A DNA stretch of 64,000 bases, from positions 14,233,813 through 14,297,812 of the forward strand of contig OY783197.1 of NCBI GenBank assembly GCA_963678675.1, in the 5' to 3' direction. Shown piece after piece: positions 30,266 to 41,439 of this stretch (positions are counted from its first letter, which is position 1; each line of letters opens with the position of its first letter). A program made the position numbers and the translations under genes. The notes under the pieces are model-generated. The model made no database searches and was not told the DNA's origin. It saw only the letters and a list, made by a program, of their open reading frames with translations. This DNA comes from Xiphydria camelus (lineage: Eukaryota; Arthropoda; Insecta; Hymenoptera; Xiphydriidae).

Positions 30266-30925
30266 ATTTGTACATAATATTTTGGGTCATACCCTATACG
30301 TCAGGTTTTCGAGATATCCTAACATAAAGGTGCGAAAAACACGCTTTTCTGATAAATTCGGGGTTATGTATCATCGCGAATAAATTTTTTTTTAAACTGA
30401 TGACGCGTTTTTAAAGCAGCACTCTTACCCTTTAAAACCATACCTCCAAATTTTGTATATCATTTTTTTTCATTGAGATATCTATGATTGAAACTAGGTA
30501 CTTTCGCTATTTCAATACAGCATTGGGTCACATGCAATTTCCTTAACTCCCAACCCTTCAACCTAGGAGTGTATAACCTAAGTCCATTAAAACCCAAATT
30601 TCCTCAACCCCCCAACCCTATCATATTACATATAGAAAAGACTGATATAATATATCGGTTCATTTGAAAAATTGCATGTGACCCAATGCTGTATTGAAAT
30701 AGCGAAAGTACCTAGTTTCAATCATAGATATCTCAATGAAAAAAAATGATATACAAAATTTGAAGATATGGTTTTAAAAGGTAAGAATGCTGGTTTAGAA
30801 AAGCGTTATCAGTTTTTAGAAAAAAAAAATTATTCGCGATGATACATAACCCCGAATTTAGCAGAAAATCGTGTTTTTCGCACTTTTAGGTTAGGATATC
30901 TCGAAAACCTGACGTATAGATTTAA
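30266..30925. repeat. Foldback repeat with about 280-bp arms
   Basis: The sequence GTCAGGTTTTCGAGATATCC and what follows is mirrored at 30640-30925, around a centre near 30600 that carries CCCAACCCTTCAACC. No reading frame is present. It is probably a MITE. Confidence 0.8.
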
Positions 30926-31115
30926 TTCTAAGGCCGGATTCGGATTCAGCGTACCAAAATCCTTCGGGCACACAATGTCCTGTTTCTGGGTTAGGACTTT
31001 CGTTAAATTTTGTCGGCCTGTGTTATTAATGTCTTTCGAAACCGCGTTTCATACGAACGAAGACGCGGGCTTTGCTAAAATATAATAATAGTGTAATTGT
31101 TATAGAATTGCTTAC
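30926..31115 (-). other. Intron just downstream of a host exon
   Basis: It holds the GTAAGC donor at 31115 and no other recognised feature. Confidence 0.5.
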
Positions 31116-31299
31116 CTGGTTGAAGGTTATACTTCCAGTTTCATAATTACGAATTACTGTTACAAGTGGAATTCTATCCCTGTTGATCCAAGGGGCCGCA
31201 ATGCTATATACAGTTAGACCCAATGGCAAAATGTTAGTTTCATTAATCACCTCATTTAAACTCTTGAAAATATCGTCAGCGAAAAAAGTCCTTGGTACC
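31116..31299 (-). CDS. M1 aminopeptidase-like gene, internal exon
   Basis: The minus strand shows a TTTATAG acceptor before 31299 and a CAG|GTAAG donor after 31116. The 184-bp exon carries one base, then 61 codons: VPRTFFADDIFKSLNEVINE, then PLGLTVYSIAAPWINRDRIP and LVTVIRNYETGSITFNQ. In M1 enzymes this is the helical end of the catalytic unit, with the W-x-x-x-x-x-x-P-L/V-V-T-V motif that starts the next beta domain. Its first base completes the GA left by the exon at 33358-33238, giving E, and its phase-0 end joins KTYLREK at 8840. The introns are 1.9 kb and 22.3 kb. Confidence 0.88.
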
Positions 31300-31489
31300 C
31301 TATAAATAGAATAATCTCTTTAACCCTCTATGGTAGTATATCCGTACAGTTTTATGATGATCACGTATGGGTCAAATGGACCTAATCATTTTTTAAATAA
31401 TAAATGTGTGAGCAATATTCATCGAATTGAGACAGACAAATTATGGAATATTCCTTGAATATTCTAGAATATGGAATCATTGTGTTTAC
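31300..31489. other. Intron, no feature seen
   Basis: It contains the acceptor of the exon at 31299 and AT-rich sequence. Confidence 0.5.
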
Positions 31490-31493
31490 TTAA

Positions 31494-31753
31494 CACGTTC
31501 CCTGCCAGACCGTTTTTATGAAGACTTTCCATTTACGCTGCGTGGGGTGTATACGCCTCACGCTTTACAATTATATTGTTTTGTTTCTAGCGTATGCCTT
31601 ACAATGAACACTTTCACTGCGGATGACGCCTAATGGTGTCAACGTACTCCCCCACTGTGTGCGGATGACGCCATAAGGCGTCATCCCCAATATTTAAATG
31701 CTTTAACAAAATATCCCTTCCACACAGAAGAAAGGTCATCCGCAGCGAACGGG
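31494..31753. mobile_element. piggyBac-like MITE 1
   Basis: TTAA precedes CACGTTCCCTGCCAGACCG at 31494, and the right end GCAGCGAACGGG is followed by TTAA at 31754. A GGATGACGCC...GGCGTCATCC hairpin lies near 31665. TTAA flanks and CCC/CAC-GTT ends point to piggyBac. Confidence 0.7.
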
Positions 31754-31757
31754 TTAA

Positions 31758-31951
31758 CACGTTAACTGCCGACAGTGCGCAGACAGACGTTTATAAGTGT
31801 AGTAACGACTCACGTAAGAATTTTTTCAAAATTCCTATTCTCTCTTTACTAAATTATGTGCAAATGTAAAATTATCGGTCTAATAGACCGAGACGGCGTG
31901 CGCGGAAAGTTTTTTCTCGGTCATATATACACCGAGATGGCAGTGAACGTG
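31758..31951. mobile_element. piggyBac-like MITE 2, 194 bp
   Basis: The ends CACGTTAACTGCC and GGCAGTGAACGTG are inverted and lie between TTAA at 31754-31757 and TTAA at 31952-31955. The left TTAA is shared with MITE 1, so the two are abutted. Confidence 0.8.
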
Positions 31952-31955
31952 TTAA

Positions 31956-32679
31956 GCAATGTGTGCGGGCGCGCGTGAATTAAGCAGTACAAAAACTTTT
32001 TGGCCCACGAACAAGACCAACGATTCCTGACGTATTCTTAACTATTGAAAATGATCCCACTTTCAAGATTTACATATAACGTTATAATTGTAAGAAAAAT
32101 GAGGTAAAATGACTCAAAAGCATTGATTTGACGTTATAACGCTAAGAATAATTTTTTATATTAGATTCCACTTTTGAGTATATATACCTGAAGCAACATA
32201 CCTACAGTGTATGAACTGAATACCCCGATTATTTCTATTATTTATTATTTCACGAAAAAGTATAACAGTCACTTCACCTTATATCTCCTCCCTTATTATC
32301 AGCAATAAGGTCCTTTTGTGAAAAAAAATATATTGAGTTCCACTTAAAATGAAGGTTATCTCCATATTTCATAAACAATACGTGTTATCAAAGATCATAA
32401 CCAAACAGAGATTAATCCAAAAATCGCAAAATTGTTATGACCTATTTAGTCGCAGTGGAGACTATGCTTTGGAATGAAATCAAATAATAATATGTAATTC
32501 GAGAGAACATGACATCGATTATCGCGTTTATATATTTTCTAAAGTTCTGTACGAAGTATTGTTTGTCTTACGAATTGAACCCATCCACTATAGTGACCAA
32601 GGGTTAAACTCAATTAACCCTTCGCAGGTCGCTTGTATTTATCAGATCAGCCGCGACCTGCGAAGGACTAAAGATCCAT
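31956..32679. other. Unassigned intron with a short hairpin
   Basis: At about 32627-32680 TTAACCCTTCGCAGGTCGC faces GCGACCTGCGAAGG, with a 22-bp loop. The left TTAACCC start recalls a piggyBac end. No exon was recognised. Confidence 0.4.
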
Positions 32680-33203
32680 GTGAGGGGTATGTATATATAT
32701 CTGTGGTACTAATGTAAGTTAAAACCCGATATGTGTCAAGAAAGTTGATTTTTCAGGAGACGCTTCAAACCGCCGACTAATTCAATGGGCGTAGAGCGTA
32801 ATCGGAATATTATTTTGTTCACCTACAAGTTGTAGGTGATTTGGAGCCATATCGGGTTTTGCCATCATATTCTTCATTGCTGACTGTACATATTGACATT
32901 AAAAACAAAAAATCGCTTTTTTTTACATATCGGGTTTTGACTTAGTACCACAGATATGCAAAACGCAACAAGTCACATTTATAGTAATTCACAGGAGACG
33001 TCAAAAACTGATGCACAGACGGCCATTGCCTTGCATTTGCAAGCGTATTTTCTACCATATATTATTAACGGTTTAAGGTGGGATTTGCACCTAAATTATA
33101 TTCGACCTTATGCACGTACTTATAAAGAACAAATTCCCGTATCTAACTCAAATTTCACAAAAATGGACTTGTCGCGTTTTGCATATATACCCCTCATGTG
33201 TAA
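32680..33203. repeat. Palindromic element with a repeated CCCGATATG motif
   Basis: CATGTGAGGGGTATGTATAT at the left is mirrored by ATATATACCCCTCATGTG at the right. Inside, ACCCGATATG occurs in one orientation near 32727 and in the other near 32852 and 32928. The 89-codon frame at 32956-33225 has no known domain and crosses the right end, so I do not call it a gene. Confidence 0.6.
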
Positions 33204-33237
33204 GTTAAGTGATTATAAGTTATAGAAGCATTATTAC

Positions 33238-33358
33238 TCTTCCATGTATGACTGTTCTTGTAATTGTGGTAGATGCTGCCGTCTAATGAATCTTCGTATA
33301 CCTTTCTGGAATATGTCCTTGCCTAGAGTATAGTTGAGCATTCTAAATACAAGCTCAG
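33238..33358 (-). CDS. M1 aminopeptidase-like gene, internal exon (RML helix)
   Basis: A TTTTGTTTTCAG acceptor precedes 33358 on the minus strand and GA|GTAATAAT follows 33238. The 121-bp exon encodes ELVFRMLNYTLGKDIFQKGI, then RRFIRRQHLPQLQEQSYMEE. The R-M-L...L-G-x-x-x-F-x-x-G-(I/L) pattern is the conserved helix after the active site in M1 peptidases. The exon begins with the last two bases of a codon and ends with two bases that the exon at 31299 completes. It is too short to appear as an ATG-started frame. The preceding exon must end with one base; the candidate at 36207 meets this. Confidence 0.85.
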
Positions 33359-33602
33359 CTGAAAACAAAATAAGATTTTTATTATATGCCAGATTGAACT
33401 GAAATAGGTAATTGATATTTCATATAGTGGTGGAAGTATCGAAATATATGAGATTTATATATCTGAAGTAGTTGAACGAAAAAAGTTTGTATATGAAATT
33501 GAACAATAATTTTGAAATAAGATTTGGAGTTATATCATAGTATCTCAGTATAATTTTAGAAGTGAAACCTCTCTAGGCGCATTAGGTAAGAGTGATTCTG
33601 AT
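33359..33602. other. Intron upstream of the RML exon
   Basis: AT-rich sequence without recognised features, ending at the border of repeat family A. Confidence 0.5.
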
Positions 33603-34620
33603 CGATCAAGAGACACGGTAGTGTCTCGCGGCATGTTCATTCAAGTTCGTCAGAACGACGCCGACAGCGCTGTCGCAGCGAGCGAGCACCCATCAAGAGA
33701 CACGGTAGTGTCTCGCGGCATGTTCATTCAAGTCGTCAGAACGACGCCGCCAGCGCTGTCGCCGCGAGCACCCGTGTATCTTTACAGGAAAAATGTCTGC
33801 CCCCTTCACCCCTCAATTTTAACATCGAATTTTCTCAATAAATATACGGTTATAACCAAAACTATGTTTAGTTACGCCATATAAATCGACTATTCTCTAT
33901 CGATAGAGACTAGAGTAAATGTTGTAAGTTACATATTAACAGAGATTTTTCCTTAGCAACGCGAAGCCACGCCCCTCGCCCCATTAAAGTCGAGATCCGA
34001 TTTCTCGGGCGATATATATATGTAAAAATGTCACAAAAATTCCGCCTGTCTTCAGCGGTATTCGGCCATGGTCGGAAATGTGTACACAGATGCGGCCACA
34101 CGCATACGCCATCAAAAATGTATGTGAGAGTGCGTGAGAGAATATATTCCTTGAATGTTTAGTTGTTTTTCAAAATTTAAAAATATTTCCATTCGCGAAA
34201 CGATTTCCCTCGCATTTTTTCGATCCTCGGACGCGCTTGTTAATAAAAAGTACAAATTCAGTGTAATCGGAGTAGTGAATCTCAATAGTGGTGAATGTGA
34301 CAGACGCTCTGACAGCTAGCTATTATCAAATCGTTTAGATTTTTTTTTAATAATCAAGACAGTGCACGGAAGCAGTGTCATTTTTCTTTGGTTGCTGGTG
34401 CATGAAGAGCAGGAAAGGAGACATCTGTATCTCGGAAGAAGTGGCATCAGATAAGTAACTTCCTAACTGACTGTCTTAACCTCATTTTCATCCCTTATAC
34501 AGAACAAATATCTTTGTGGTTATTCTATTTTTTGTTTTCAGCGCCATACGAGAACGGGACGGATTGGTGGAAATTTGATTTTTCTTCGCAGTCAAAAATC
34601 AACCTAGGTAGAAAAGAATT
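33603..34620 (+). repeat. Dispersed repeat family A, copy 2, terminal block duplicated
   Basis: The copy begins ATCAAGAGACACGGTAGTGT. The first 82 bases are tandemly repeated at 33687-33770. The AATAAATATACGGTTATAAC landmark follows at 33836. The block aligns with 37836-38550 and 48446-48890. Confidence 0.8.
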
Positions 34621-35345
34621 CTCTAGAATTGCGGTACAATGCCACGGTATGAATATCAGGTTCTACCGACATGACATGCTTCGACAAGGTCTGTATCAAC
34701 TTTAGCGGTATATTGGGGGCACTGCACTAATCCTCTGGCACATTTTTCTATCTGGGAAAGCATATTATTATGGTAGTACAGCTGTACAGCGTTCCGATAA
34801 TATACCGTCTTCCCGTACTGACAGTATACATGCATTTTACCTCTAATATGCCGGAATTAAAAATCTCTAGAATTCTGCGGTACAATGCCACGGTAGGAAT
34901 ATCAAATTCTACCGACATGACATGCTTCGACAAGGTCTGTATCAACTTTAGCGGTATATTGGGGGCACTGCATTAATCCTGTGGCACATTTCTCTATCTG
35001 GGAAAGCATATTATTATGGTAGTACAGCTGTACAACGTTCCGATAATATATAATTGGAACTTTTAATAATACGAAAGGGAAAATATATCGATAAAGAAAA
35101 GATAATAAAATAATTACTTCATTATTGTAATCCAATTCTATCGTATCTTCTACTTTTCTACCACGGCTTTCCCAGATAGAAAAATGTGCCACAGGATTAG
35201 TACAGTGCCCCCAATATAATGCTAAACTTGATACAGACCTTGTCGAAGCATGTCATGTCGGTAGAATTTGATATTCCTACCGTGGCATTGTACCGCAGAG
35301 ACTATTCTAGAGATTTTTAATTCCGGCATATTAGAGGTAAAATGC
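34621..35345. repeat. Direct and inverted repeat cluster
   Basis: A unit with GCGGTACAATGCCACGGTA and GACATGACATGCTTCGACAA occurs in direct orientation near 34635 and 34880, and inverted near 35235-35310. The two direct copies are about 248 bp apart. The cluster separates parts of family A. Confidence 0.75.
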
Positions 35346-35544
35346 ATGTATACTGTCAGAGTATGGGAAGACGGTATATTTCTACATATTGGAGAATCTA
35401 AGTCGTGGGAGAAGAACAAATCATCGGAGTAACTACAATATCGGGGTAACTATAATACTTTATTTCTATTTTTTTTCTCATCGGTGCTTGCCCTCTGCCT
35501 TCCTACTACAAGTTTCGATTTATATACTAAATTTTATTTTATTT
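35346..35544. other. Unassigned short stretch
   Basis: No feature was recognised. A short T-rich run near 35465-35480 stands out only by composition. Confidence 0.3.
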
Positions 35545-35769
35545 TTAGTTCATCGCCTTCACTCCATCGCCTTCGACTTCTTCTACCCAGTGAGGATTTC
35601 TCACGGACCAATAGTGGGCGTTGTGATTATTCACTAATCCTTCGTTGTAGAATTTCCATTCATCTGTGAACAAAATCTTCTGACGAACGAGGGATCGTCC
35701 ACTTGCCGTTCCAAAAACCAGTCGGAATAGTTCATTCGTCTCGAGCTGGATTTGCTTTCTCCGGTGCAT
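35545..35769 (-). pseudogene. IS630-like transposase fragment with first catalytic D
   Basis: The minus-strand frame contains QKILFTDEWKFYNEGLVNNH and NAHYWSVRNPHWVEEVE. L-F-T-D-E carries the first catalytic aspartate of IS630-like transposases, and H-Y-W-S-V-x-N-P-H-W is typical just after it. The upstream part is frameshifted. An inverted relic of the preceding W-F-L-E-R-Q-V-D segment lies at 36300-36335 on the plus strand. Nothing of the second and third catalytic residues is present. Confidence 0.65.
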
Positions 35770-36206
35770 GTATGTACTTCATTTTAAAAGGATGAACATT
35801 CTTTTCTATTTCTTATAGTCTTATTCTCTCTAGGAGAGCATCGATGTTCCACTGCTTTCGTATTCTTTCAGGTCTTTCTAAAATAATTATAGAAATCACA
35901 TATATAATTCAGCTCTGACAAGTACAATCTTATCGAGCTGTCTTATTGAGCTGTTTCTTTCAATGTAATGATTCCAAAATGTTTCTATAACGTTTTGCAA
36001 CTTTGTGAATTTATCGAGAAATATATATTTCTAACATAGGGTACTGTTCAAAAATATTGCAAAATATCGCAAGAATATCAGAAAAATTACTTGTAAAGAC
36101 GTGTTTTATGGGATGTAATTTCTTAATTAAATATTTGTTAAGATAATTTATCATAAATCTCACTTTCGTAATTTCTGTCGGTTATGAGACTGCTGGATTG
36201 CCGTAC
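35770..36206. repeat. Family A related sequence and intron
   Basis: Bases 35880-36100 share the TTATCGAGCTG and ATATTGCAAAATATCGC phrases with 39120-39290 and 52690-52870. The rest up to 36206 is AT-rich and would be the intron following the candidate exon. Confidence 0.5.
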
Positions 36207-36278
36207 CTTTGGTCCAATATTGAAAATAAATCTTCTCAAGGCTGAATACGACTTGGGCATGTTTCAGCGTACAATTAG
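36207..36278 (-). CDS. Candidate M1 aminopeptidase-like exon
   Basis: On the minus strand the frame reads NCTLKHAQVVFSLEKIYFQY followed by WTK. An AAAG|GTACGG donor lies at 36207-36206. It leaves one base, as needed by the exon at 33358, and the junction would read FQYWTK-A-ELVFRML. This resembles the M1 stretch where a Y-x-K-G-A is followed by the R-M-L helix. Two acceptors are possible, after 36279 (ATCTAG) or after 36242 (TATTCAG). The sequence is not repeated elsewhere in the window. An unspliced continuation to a stop at 36160 also exists, so boundaries are uncertain. Confidence 0.4.
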
Positions 36279-36755
36279 CTAGATCCAGCTCGACGAATGA
36301 ACTATTCTGACTGGTTTTTGGAACGGCAAGTGGACGAGCTTTACAGCTGTTTCGCTGCCGTGTTGCCAAGTCTCTCACCGTTAATATGGCGTGCTAATGG
36401 TTTGCGAAGTCAAAACGAATTTCATGACAATATTACGTTGCAACTATACGGTAAAACCCAATTTACTTATTTTTTACATAATCCTTAATATTTCATCTGT
36501 CAAATTACTAGTCTTTCAAAGTCTAAAGTTGGCGGAATGTGTGTTAAAGTCAGTGATAATCTACCTTAGTACAATCGTTTGCCATAAGGCGATATGTTAA
36601 AAGTGGTCAACTTTAGAATAAAATAACGAAGAAACTATAGACGGTCTATATATTGCTCAAATTTTCGTATTAGTTGTGTAAAGTATTCGTGTATATCATA
36701 TAAAAAAATTAGGGCTGTAAGTTGGTTTTCGTCTGATAGTCGAACCTCCTTAAAG
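36279..36755. other. IS630-like relic and unassigned intron
   Basis: At 36297-36338 the plus strand encodes NYSDWFLERQVDEL, a relic of the IS630-like segment before the first catalytic D. Beyond it I see nothing. Confidence 0.4.
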
Positions 36756-36985
36756 CAGGAATAGTTGGAACGAAAAGCCCATATTGTAATGAAAGTACTA
36801 TGGGTACTATGGATGAAGGCGCTCGCTGACAAGACTGACATTCTCCGATGTCCATCGAGTCATCTTTTTACGGACAGGACACGAGTTAGATCCTCTTCGG
36901 TTGCACCTGTACGAGATGATATGTCAGAAAATCGTGAGTCTTTATGAAAATCTTCTAACCTACTCGTTCTGCAGTAATACTTAAT
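36756..36985 (-). repeat. Dispersed repeat family B, partial copy
   Basis: The block matches 480-720 and 40390-40565, including CATCTTTTTACGGACAGGAC and CCTCTTCGGTTGCACCTGTA. Confidence 0.8.
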
Positions 36986-37005
36986 AATAAAAAACTATTC
37001 TCCTA

Positions 37006-37228
37006 CATGTACACCCGGGGACACGGCATCTGTCGCTGGTGACTGTTTTTAAACGTTATTTTTAAACGTACTAACCAATAATTAATAATCCTCATGCTTT
37101 CATTAACGAGAGTAGACGCCACCGTAGCTAATGAGCGCATGAGAATTAATTATTCATTGGTTAGTACGTTTAAAAATAACGTTTAAAAAAAGTCACCAGC
37201 AACAGATACCGTATCCCCGGGTGTACAT
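37006..37228. mobile_element. MITE family C, complete copy
   Basis: Ends TGTACACCCGGGGACACGG and complement enclose palindromic arms with TCGCTGGTGACTGTTTTTAA. The centre is ACGAGAGTAGACGCCACCGT. Full length is about 220 bp. Confidence 0.8.
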
Positions 37229-37635
37229 ATTCTCCCGATGAATAAATTCCAAAAAGTAGTGAAATCCCCCACAAAAACAGATCCTCTGTAAAAAAGGCGG
37301 CATGTTCATTCAGTGCCAACAAAAATTGATACGTAAAATACTTCCCAAAAAAGATTTGAAATCAATTAAGATCGCCATGTTCAAGATTTATACATAAAAA
37401 GTAAAAGGCATCATTTGAAAGGAAAATTATTGTAAATCAAGTTACTAAAAAATTCGGCTAAAAAATTTATTAAAAAATTTTAATAAAAAAGAACGCCGCG
37501 TTTTTTTCTTCAAAATAAAAAATTCAGACACCAAATTATACTCCGTTTATGCACTTATGATTTTAAATAAATTCATACACTTATTTGATACCAGCAGTAT
37601 ATAGTGGACAAAATATGAACACTCTCTCTCTCTCT
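37229..37635 (+). repeat. Repeat family R3, copy 1, cut by the assembly gap
   Basis: It matches 42050-42430 and 54740-55115. At 37595-37600 it reads CAGTATATAGTGG where the other two copies carry a 121-bp MITE. A (CT)n run leads into the gap. Confidence 0.8.
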
Positions 37636-37835
37636 NNNNNNNNNNNNNNNNNNNNNNNNNNNNNNNNNNNNNNNNNNNNNNNNNNNNNNNNNNNNNNNNN
37701 NNNNNNNNNNNNNNNNNNNNNNNNNNNNNNNNNNNNNNNNNNNNNNNNNNNNNNNNNNNNNNNNNNNNNNNNNNNNNNNNNNNNNNNNNNNNNNNNNNNN
37801 NNNNNNNNNNNNNNNNNNNNNNNNNNNNNNNNNNN
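37636..37835. other. Assembly gap, 200 N
   Basis: Two hundred consecutive N follow a CTCTCT run. The true length is unknown. Repeat R3 lies on the left and family A on the right. Confidence 0.99.
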
Positions 37836-39260
37836 TTTCTCAATAAATATACGGTTATAACCAAAACTATGCTTAGTTACGCCATATAAATCGACTATCC
37901 TCTATTGATAGAGACCAGAGTAAATGTTGTAAATTACATATTAACAGAGATTTTTCCTTAGCAACGCTAAGCCACGCCCCTGCCGTCTGAAAGTCAAGAA
38001 TCCGATTTCTCGGGCAATATATATATATATATATATCAAAATGTCACTCTAATTCCGCCTATCTTCGTCGATAGTCGGCCATGATCGGAAATGTCTACAC
38101 AGATGCGGGTACACGCATACGCCATCAAATGTATGTGAGAGTGTGTGAGAGAATATATTCCTTGAATGTTTTGGTCATGGTTTTCAAAGTGAATAAAATA
38201 TTTCCATTCGCGTAACGATTTCCCTCGCGTTTATTTCGATCCTCGGACGCGCTTGTTAATAAAAAGTGATAATTCAGTGCAATCGGAGTAATGAATCTCA
38301 ATAGTGGTGAATGTGATAGACGCTCCGTATAGTTTAATAATCGTTTGTATTTTTTTCGTTTAATCGAGATAATGAACGGATGCAGTGGTATTTTTCTCTA
38401 GTTGCCTGTGCATCAAGAGCAGGAAAGGAGACGGTCTCAGAAGAATTCCCATCAGATAAGTTTAATTGCTATCTGACAACGTTAACCTCACTTTAGATGG
38501 AAGGACAAATATCTTTGTGTTCATTCTACTTTTTGTTTTCAGCGTCATGCAAGCATGGGGTGAATCGATAGATTAACAAATAAATTTGATGTTTCTTCTC
38601 CATCAAAGCCGTGGCAGAAAAATAGCAGATGCAATTGAATTGGATCACAATAATCAAGTAATTACTTTAACATTAGTTTTTCTCTATTGATATATTTCCT
38701 CCTTCGTACTATATTTTAAATAGTGAAATGCTGGATATAATTTTGTTATTTATAATCTGTTACAGAAATAAACGTGCTGCTATTCAATTCCACCCAGAAG
38801 GACTCCAAATCATGTGCGAACCCGAGGAGGTTTCTTTCGAACGAGGGATCGCCCACTTGTTGTTCCAAGATCCAGCTGCATTGGTTCATTCCGCGAGTTA
38901 GATTTGCTGCCTCGAGTGCATGGACGCGCGTCCATCCTTCAATATCCTCCCTGCCATGGTCTTGTTGATTTTAACCTCTGTTGCCACAGCCCGAATGCTC
39001 GTCGAAGGTTATTCCTTATTCTTTCTAGCACAGATCTATATTATGCTGAACCTGTATTCTTCTGAAACTTCCTAAAATAATTATAAAAACCCCATATAAT
39101 TCAGCCCTGACAAGTACAATCTTATCGAGCTGTACCTTATCGAGGAGAACTTTCGATGTAATGATTCCGAAATGTTTCTATGATATTTTGCAACATTCGC
39201 GAATTTATCGAGAAATATATAATTCTAACATACGGTAGTATTCACGAATATTGCAAAATA
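37836..39260 (+). repeat. Dispersed repeat family A, copy 3
   Basis: The copy begins inside the family at TTTCTCAATAAATATACGG, its start lost in the gap. It runs through the ACAGATGCGG...ACGCATACGCCATC landmark. At 38840-39000 the minus strand keeps the IS630-like fossil also seen at 1042-1214. Confidence 0.8.
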
Positions 39261-39778
39261 TCGCAGGAATGTTACAGAAAAGTTACTTGCAAAAACGTGC
39301 TTTGTGGGGTGAAAATGATTATACTAGAGGCGAAGAAGAGATGAGATAAAAGTGAGGTATATGTACACTTCACGTTTGACAGGTTTGTATATAAATGGCA
39401 ACTTGTGATAATATAATACGAAAGAGAGGAAATATATAAATAAAGAAAAAATAATAATAAAGTAGTTACTCCATTATTGTCATCCAATTCCATTGCATCC
39501 CTTATTTTTCTCCCACGACTTTGTTTGTTGATAGTGGATGGATCAGCTAATAAATTTGATTTTTATTCACTATCAACTATCAAAGTCGTGGCAGAAAAAT
39601 AAGGGATACACAATGGAATTGGATTACAGTAATGTAGTAACTACTTTATTATTATTTTTTCTTTATTGATATATTTCCTCTTTCGTATTATACTATCCCA
39701 AGTTCGAATTTATATACCGACCTGTCAAACGTGAAGTGTACATGTACCTCACTTTTATTTCATTAAGTATTACTGCAG
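39261..39778. repeat. Foldback block with GTGTACATGTACCTCAC ends
   Basis: The sequence AAAGTGAGGTATATGTACAC at 39347 is mirrored at 39735-39760, around a centre with ATAGTGGATGGATCAGC. The same block recurs at 40570-40890, 1395-1700 and 52200-52600. Confidence 0.75.
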
Positions 39779-40565
39779 AACGAGTACGTTAGAAGATTTT
39801 CATGAAGACTCACGGTTTTCTCACATGTCATCTCGTACAGGTGCAACCGAAGAGGATCTAGCTCGTGTCCTGTCCGTAAAAAGATGACTCGATGGACATC
39901 GGAGAATGTCCGGCCTGTCACGGAGCGCCTATTACCCACGGTACATTAATTGCAATACGCGCTTCTCGTTTCATTCAACTATTCCAGCGTTAAATAACTT
40001 TTACTCATTTCAAGGTAATAACCTTTTATGAACTGTTCGTGGTAGGAGGAAGCGATCGCGATATTAGCGACTCGTCGTAGACAAGTTCGTCTATTAAAAC
40101 TAAAAGGCAATTCGGTGTACCGAACTACTACTGCGATAATGTGCCCGAGCTCACGGTCTATTCTGCGATTAACATTAACATAATCGTGATTATGCTCGGG
40201 TGATGGGTGTTCCAAAAGAGGTAAAGTTGATACTAAACATCGGATGCTGTAAGCTGACTTGCTAGTGTATGCTTTGCATCTGGAACATCATCGCAGGAAT
40301 AATTTGTATACGATTAGTCACAATCATTGATCGCTGCACCCTACGATGAACAGTTTGTACAAGGTAAATACTTTGAAAGAAGTGAAAGTTATTTAAAGCA
40401 GGAATAATTGAAACGAAAAGCACATATTGCAATAAATGTACCGCTGGTAATAGGCGCTCGGTGACAAGTCTGACATTCTCCGATGTCCATCGAGTCATCT
40501 TTTTACGGACAGGACACGAGCTAGGTCCTCTTCGGTTGCACCTGTACGAGATGACATGTCAGAGT
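39779..40565. repeat. Dispersed repeat family B, palindromic copy
   Basis: The outer parts with CTACAGGTGCAACCGAAGAGG-like sequence face each other. The middle holds GTGCCCGAGCTCACGGTC. This copy is the most complete of the three in the window. Confidence 0.8.
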
Positions 40566-40890
40566 CTGCAGTAATATTTAATGAGATAAAAGTGAGATAC
40601 ATGTACACTTCACGTTTGACAGGCCGGTATATAAATTCGAACTTGTGTGGGATAGTATAATACGAAAGAGGGACTATATCGATAAAGAAAAAATAATAAT
40701 AAAGTAGTTACTACATTACTGTAATCCAATTCCATTGAATCCCTTATTTTTCTGCCACGACTTTGATAGTTGATAGTGAATAAAAATCAAATTTATTAGC
40801 TGATCCGTCCACTATCAACGATCAAAGTCGCGGTAGAAAAATAAGGGATATAATGGAATTGGATTACAATAATGGAGTAACTACTTTAAA
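40566..40890. repeat. Foldback block, second copy
   Basis: It matches 39330-39700 with the CTATCAACTATCAAAGTCG-type centre in reverse. Confidence 0.75.
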
Positions 40891-41437
40891 CACTTGGGGA
40901 AACTCACCGAAGAAATCCGAATAATTATTATCTTATCACTTGTACACTTGATTTCAAGGTTAGATGCTTCCATAGATGAATTACTAAAACTTTTGCTTCG
41001 ATCTCCCGAATTGACAGCTACCGGGAGATCAGGGGGGCCTTTCTCGAGTCACTCGTGGCTTTGCGTGCACGCAACTCAGCGAAGAGACCAATCAGGATCA
41101 AGTATTCCATTGCGGTGGGGGTCCTGATTGGTCTACTCGCTAAGAAACGTATACGCATCTTAGCGAGTAGACCAATCAGGACCCCCACCACAACGGAATA
41201 CTTGATCTGCAACAGTTAATAGATGATTTTTATTCGCATTGGCATGTTTATGATGATATTTGCAATTAATGTTCTACTCGGACTGAAATGAGTCGTAAGG
41301 TCAGCATCGAAGCTGTAAATGATGTGGTAATAATTAAATTAAATTTATTTACGAGTAAGGGCGAAATTTCAGCGGTGCATGCAAAAAAATTTCTTAAAAC
41401 TATTCTCCTACGTCTCGAGTTAATATATGTAACAACA
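40891..41437. repeat. Short palindrome and repeat family R4 left part
   Basis: At 41110-41200 GGTCCTGATTGGTCTACTCG is mirrored, and the GACCAATCAGGATCAAGTAT phrase also occurs at 28482 in SWIM element 2. From about 41340 the sequence matches 52940-53033 (R4). Confidence 0.65.
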
Positions 41438-41439
41438 TA

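Noticed and set aside
32956..33225. An 89-codon gene beside the host exon
   Set aside because: It crosses the right end of a palindromic element and shows no domain; composition is that of non-coding AT-rich DNA.
37547..37864. Reading frames crossing the N run
   Set aside because: They consist mainly of undefined residues from the assembly gap and carry no evidence of coding.
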